NCBI GenBank assembly: GCA_903886165.1
Contig: CAISLL010000109.1
Span: 1-7,951, forward strand
Source: an uncultured beta proteobacterium
GTDB taxonomy: Bacteria > Pseudomonadota > Gammaproteobacteria > Burkholderiales > Burkholderiaceae_C
Reading direction: 5' to 3'
Length of the DNA: 7,951 nt
Shown piece by piece: positions 6,773 to 7,951 of the stretch. The notes under the pieces are model-generated. The model was not told where the DNA came from and searched no databases. It worked only from the letters and a program-made list of their open reading frames with translations. Position numbers and translations under genes: made by a program. Numbering within the stretch: the stretch's first letter is position 1; the number at the start of each line of letters is the position of its first letter.

Positions 6773-6778
6773 CTCCTT
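6773..6778 (-). promoter_or_regulatory. Strong ribosome binding site of the binding-protein gene
   Basis: On the minus strand the sequence reads AAGGAG, 8 nt before the ATG at 6764. It is the best Shine-Dalgarno match of the transporter genes and fits the higher translation expected for a periplasmic binding protein. Confidence 0.7.
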
Positions 6779-6809
6779 TTTGGGTTGGGGGACAGGGGAA
6801 ACGAACGGA

Positions 6810-7769
6810 TCAATTGCCGCGCACCGACGGGTGCCAGAACGCGGCGCGGCGCTCAAACTGGACCAGCACCGCATAGGCGACCGATCCCGTGATCGCGGCC
6901 ACCACAATGGCGCTCCACACCAGCGGCATGTTCATGCGCGAGGCCTCGGTCGAGATTCTGAAGCCTAGGCCGGCGGTGGGTGAGCCAAAAAACTCGGCCA
7001 CGATGGCGCCAATCAGTGCCAGCGTGGCATTCACCTTGAGCGCGCCAAAGATGAACGGCAGTGCAGACGGCAGGCGCAGTGCGAGCAGGGTACGGGTGTA
7101 GCTGGCTGCATAGCTGTACATCAGCTCGCGCTCCAGCTTGCCAGATGCCTTGAGCCCGGCCAGGGTGGATACCAGCATCGGAAAAAACGTCATCAGCATC
7201 ACCACGGCGGCTTTGGACTGCCACTCAAAACCAAACCACATCACGGCAATGGGCGCCACTGCCACCAGCGGGATGGTGCTGGTCAGTGATGCCAGTGGCA
7301 GCAGGCCGCGCTGCAAAAAGGGTTGCCTGTCAATTGCCACGGCCACCGCAAAACCCAGCCCCGAGCCCAAGGCCCAACCAATCAACACGGCTTTGAGCAC
7401 GGTTTGCACAAAGTCGCCCCACAACACTGTGCTGTGGGTGCCAATGGATTGCACGATCAGGGCCGGCGGTGGTAACAGCACTTTTGGCACGTCAAAGGCC
7501 ACTACCAGCAGTTGCCAGAAATAGACGATCCATAGCCCGAACAGAGCTGCGGTGGCCATGCCAACCAGGCGGCCTCCCTCCCGCGTGGCCATCATTCGAA
7601 CCGACTGCACGGCCAATGCGCCGAGAACGAGGGTCGCCAGCCAGAACAGCACACTGGGAGTGGTGCCTTCCGGCAGCTGGCCCAAGGCGGCTGGCTGCAG
7701 CATCAGCACTGCCGCACCACCCATGCACACAAACACAAAGAGCAGGGTTTGACTCAGTTGCCGTGTCAT
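6810..7769 (-). CDS. ABC transporter permease (binding-protein-dependent type)
   Basis: The 319-residue inner-membrane protein has the BPD_transp_1 core from about residue 115 to 310. The segment before it, VPKVLLPPPALIVQSI (94-109), is typical of NMT1/tauC/ssuC-type permeases. The cytoplasmic coupling loop that contacts the ATPase is at about 215-240 (SYAASYTRTLLALRLPSALP at 219-238); the LPSALP end is kept but the glycine usual in EAA loops is replaced. The first 65 or so residues add about two membrane segments (8-28, 38-57) beyond the usual start. The ATG overlaps the stop of the upstream permease by four bases (ATGA) and has a GGGGGT before it, which supports the long form and translational coupling. 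With the partial upstream permease it probably forms a heterodimeric channel for the binding protein encoded next. No ATPase gene is in view. Confidence 0.87.
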   Translation of the reverse strand: MTRQLSQTLLFVFVCMGGAAVLMLQPAALGQLPEGTTPSVLFWLATLVLGALAVQSVRMMATREGGRLVGMATAALFGLWIVYFWQLLVVAFDVPKVLLPPPALIVQSIGTHSTVLWGDFVQTVLKAVLIGWALGSGLGFAVAVAIDRQPFLQRGLLPLASLTSTIPLVAVAPIAVMWFGFEWQSKAAVVMLMTFFPMLVSTLAGLKASGKLERELMYSYAASYTRTLLALRLPSALPFIFGALKVNATLALIGAIVAEFFGSPTAGLGFRISTEASRMNMPLVWSAIVVAAITGSVAYAVLVQFERRAAFWHPSVRGN

Positions 7770-7951
7770 GTCTGACCCCCGCGGCGGCGCAACACCAGTC
7801 GCTCCACGCTCGCCACTGCCATGGTCAAAGCCAGGCCCAGCAGCGCCGACATCACCAGAGCCGACCAGATCTGGATGGTGTTGCCGTAATAAGAGCCCGT
7901 GAGCAAGCGCGCACCAAGGCCGGCCACGGCACCTGTTGGCAATTCTGCCAC
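7766..7951 (-). CDS. ABC transporter permease, C-terminal fragment (cut by window edge)
   Basis: Only the last 61 residues are visible; the reading frame stays open to the window end, so the start lies to the right. The fragment contains ELPTGAVAGLGARLLTGSYY, then a membrane segment (about 27-50 of the fragment) and a basic tail ending in ERLVLRRRGGQT. This is the typical end of a BPD_transp_1 permease: a cytoplasmic loop near the AELP/GLG motif followed by the last helix. Its stop overlaps the start of the next permease gene (ATGA), so the two are co-translated and likely pair in one transporter. The truncation is caused by the window, not by a mutation that I can see. Confidence 0.8.
   Translation of the reverse strand: MAELPTGAVAGLGARLLTGSYYGNTIQIWSALVMSALLGLALTMAVASVERLVLRRRGGQT

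Noticed and set aside
5937..6968. Plus-strand open frame of 343 codons across the binding-protein and permease genes
   Set aside because: It spans two well-supported minus-strand genes and the gap between them, with shadow-like composition and no recognisable motif.

Overview
The window looks chromosomal and comes from a GC-rich proteobacterium (roughly 60% G+C by eye). It is most likely a member of the Burkholderiales, probably Comamonadaceae (Rhodoferax/Polaromonas/Acidovorax-like). This placement is inferred from protein style, codon use and a short AT-rich intergenic block resembling repeats I remember from Comamonadaceae; it was not tested by any search. I see no tRNA, rRNA, CRISPR array, transposase or phage gene.

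Left part, 1-2539. A 313-bp non-genic stretch with an AT-rich block (about 134-205) leads to one large plus-strand gene, a PhoX-type (DUF839) phosphatase. It carries a twin-arginine signal followed by a lipobox. An 18-bp sequence at 244-261 has the 7+4+7 direct-repeat layout of a PhoB box, which fits phosphate-starvation control.

Middle and right part, 2690-7951. All remaining genes are on the minus strand and converge on phoX across a 150-bp gap. In transcription order (right to left) they are: the C-terminal end of an ABC permease (cut by the window edge), a second ABC permease (ATGA overlap), an NMT1/ThiY-type substrate-binding protein, a gap of about 176 bp with two inverted-repeat structures, a membrane protein fused to a spermidine-synthase-like domain, a RutR/YcdC-type TetR regulator (TGATG overlap), and, after 150 bp, a GcvR-like double-ACT protein. 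The transporter ATPase is not in view and probably lies past the right edge.

How the genes may work together: NMT1-type binding proteins with two permeases import pyrimidine-like or other small heterocyclic compounds, and E. coli RutR is a uracil/thymine-responsive regulator. A RutR-type regulator downstream of such a transporter suggests a pyrimidine (or related ring) uptake and use locus, with catabolic genes perhaps just beyond the window. This is an inference. The main non-coding points of interest are the PhoB-like box, a 103-bp imperfect inverted-repeat element directly behind the binding-protein gene, a long hairpin 16 nt before the spermidine-synthase-like start, and a leader of the GcvR-like gene with competing stems and an anti-Shine-Dalgarno segment. 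I found no clearly new multi-gene system.
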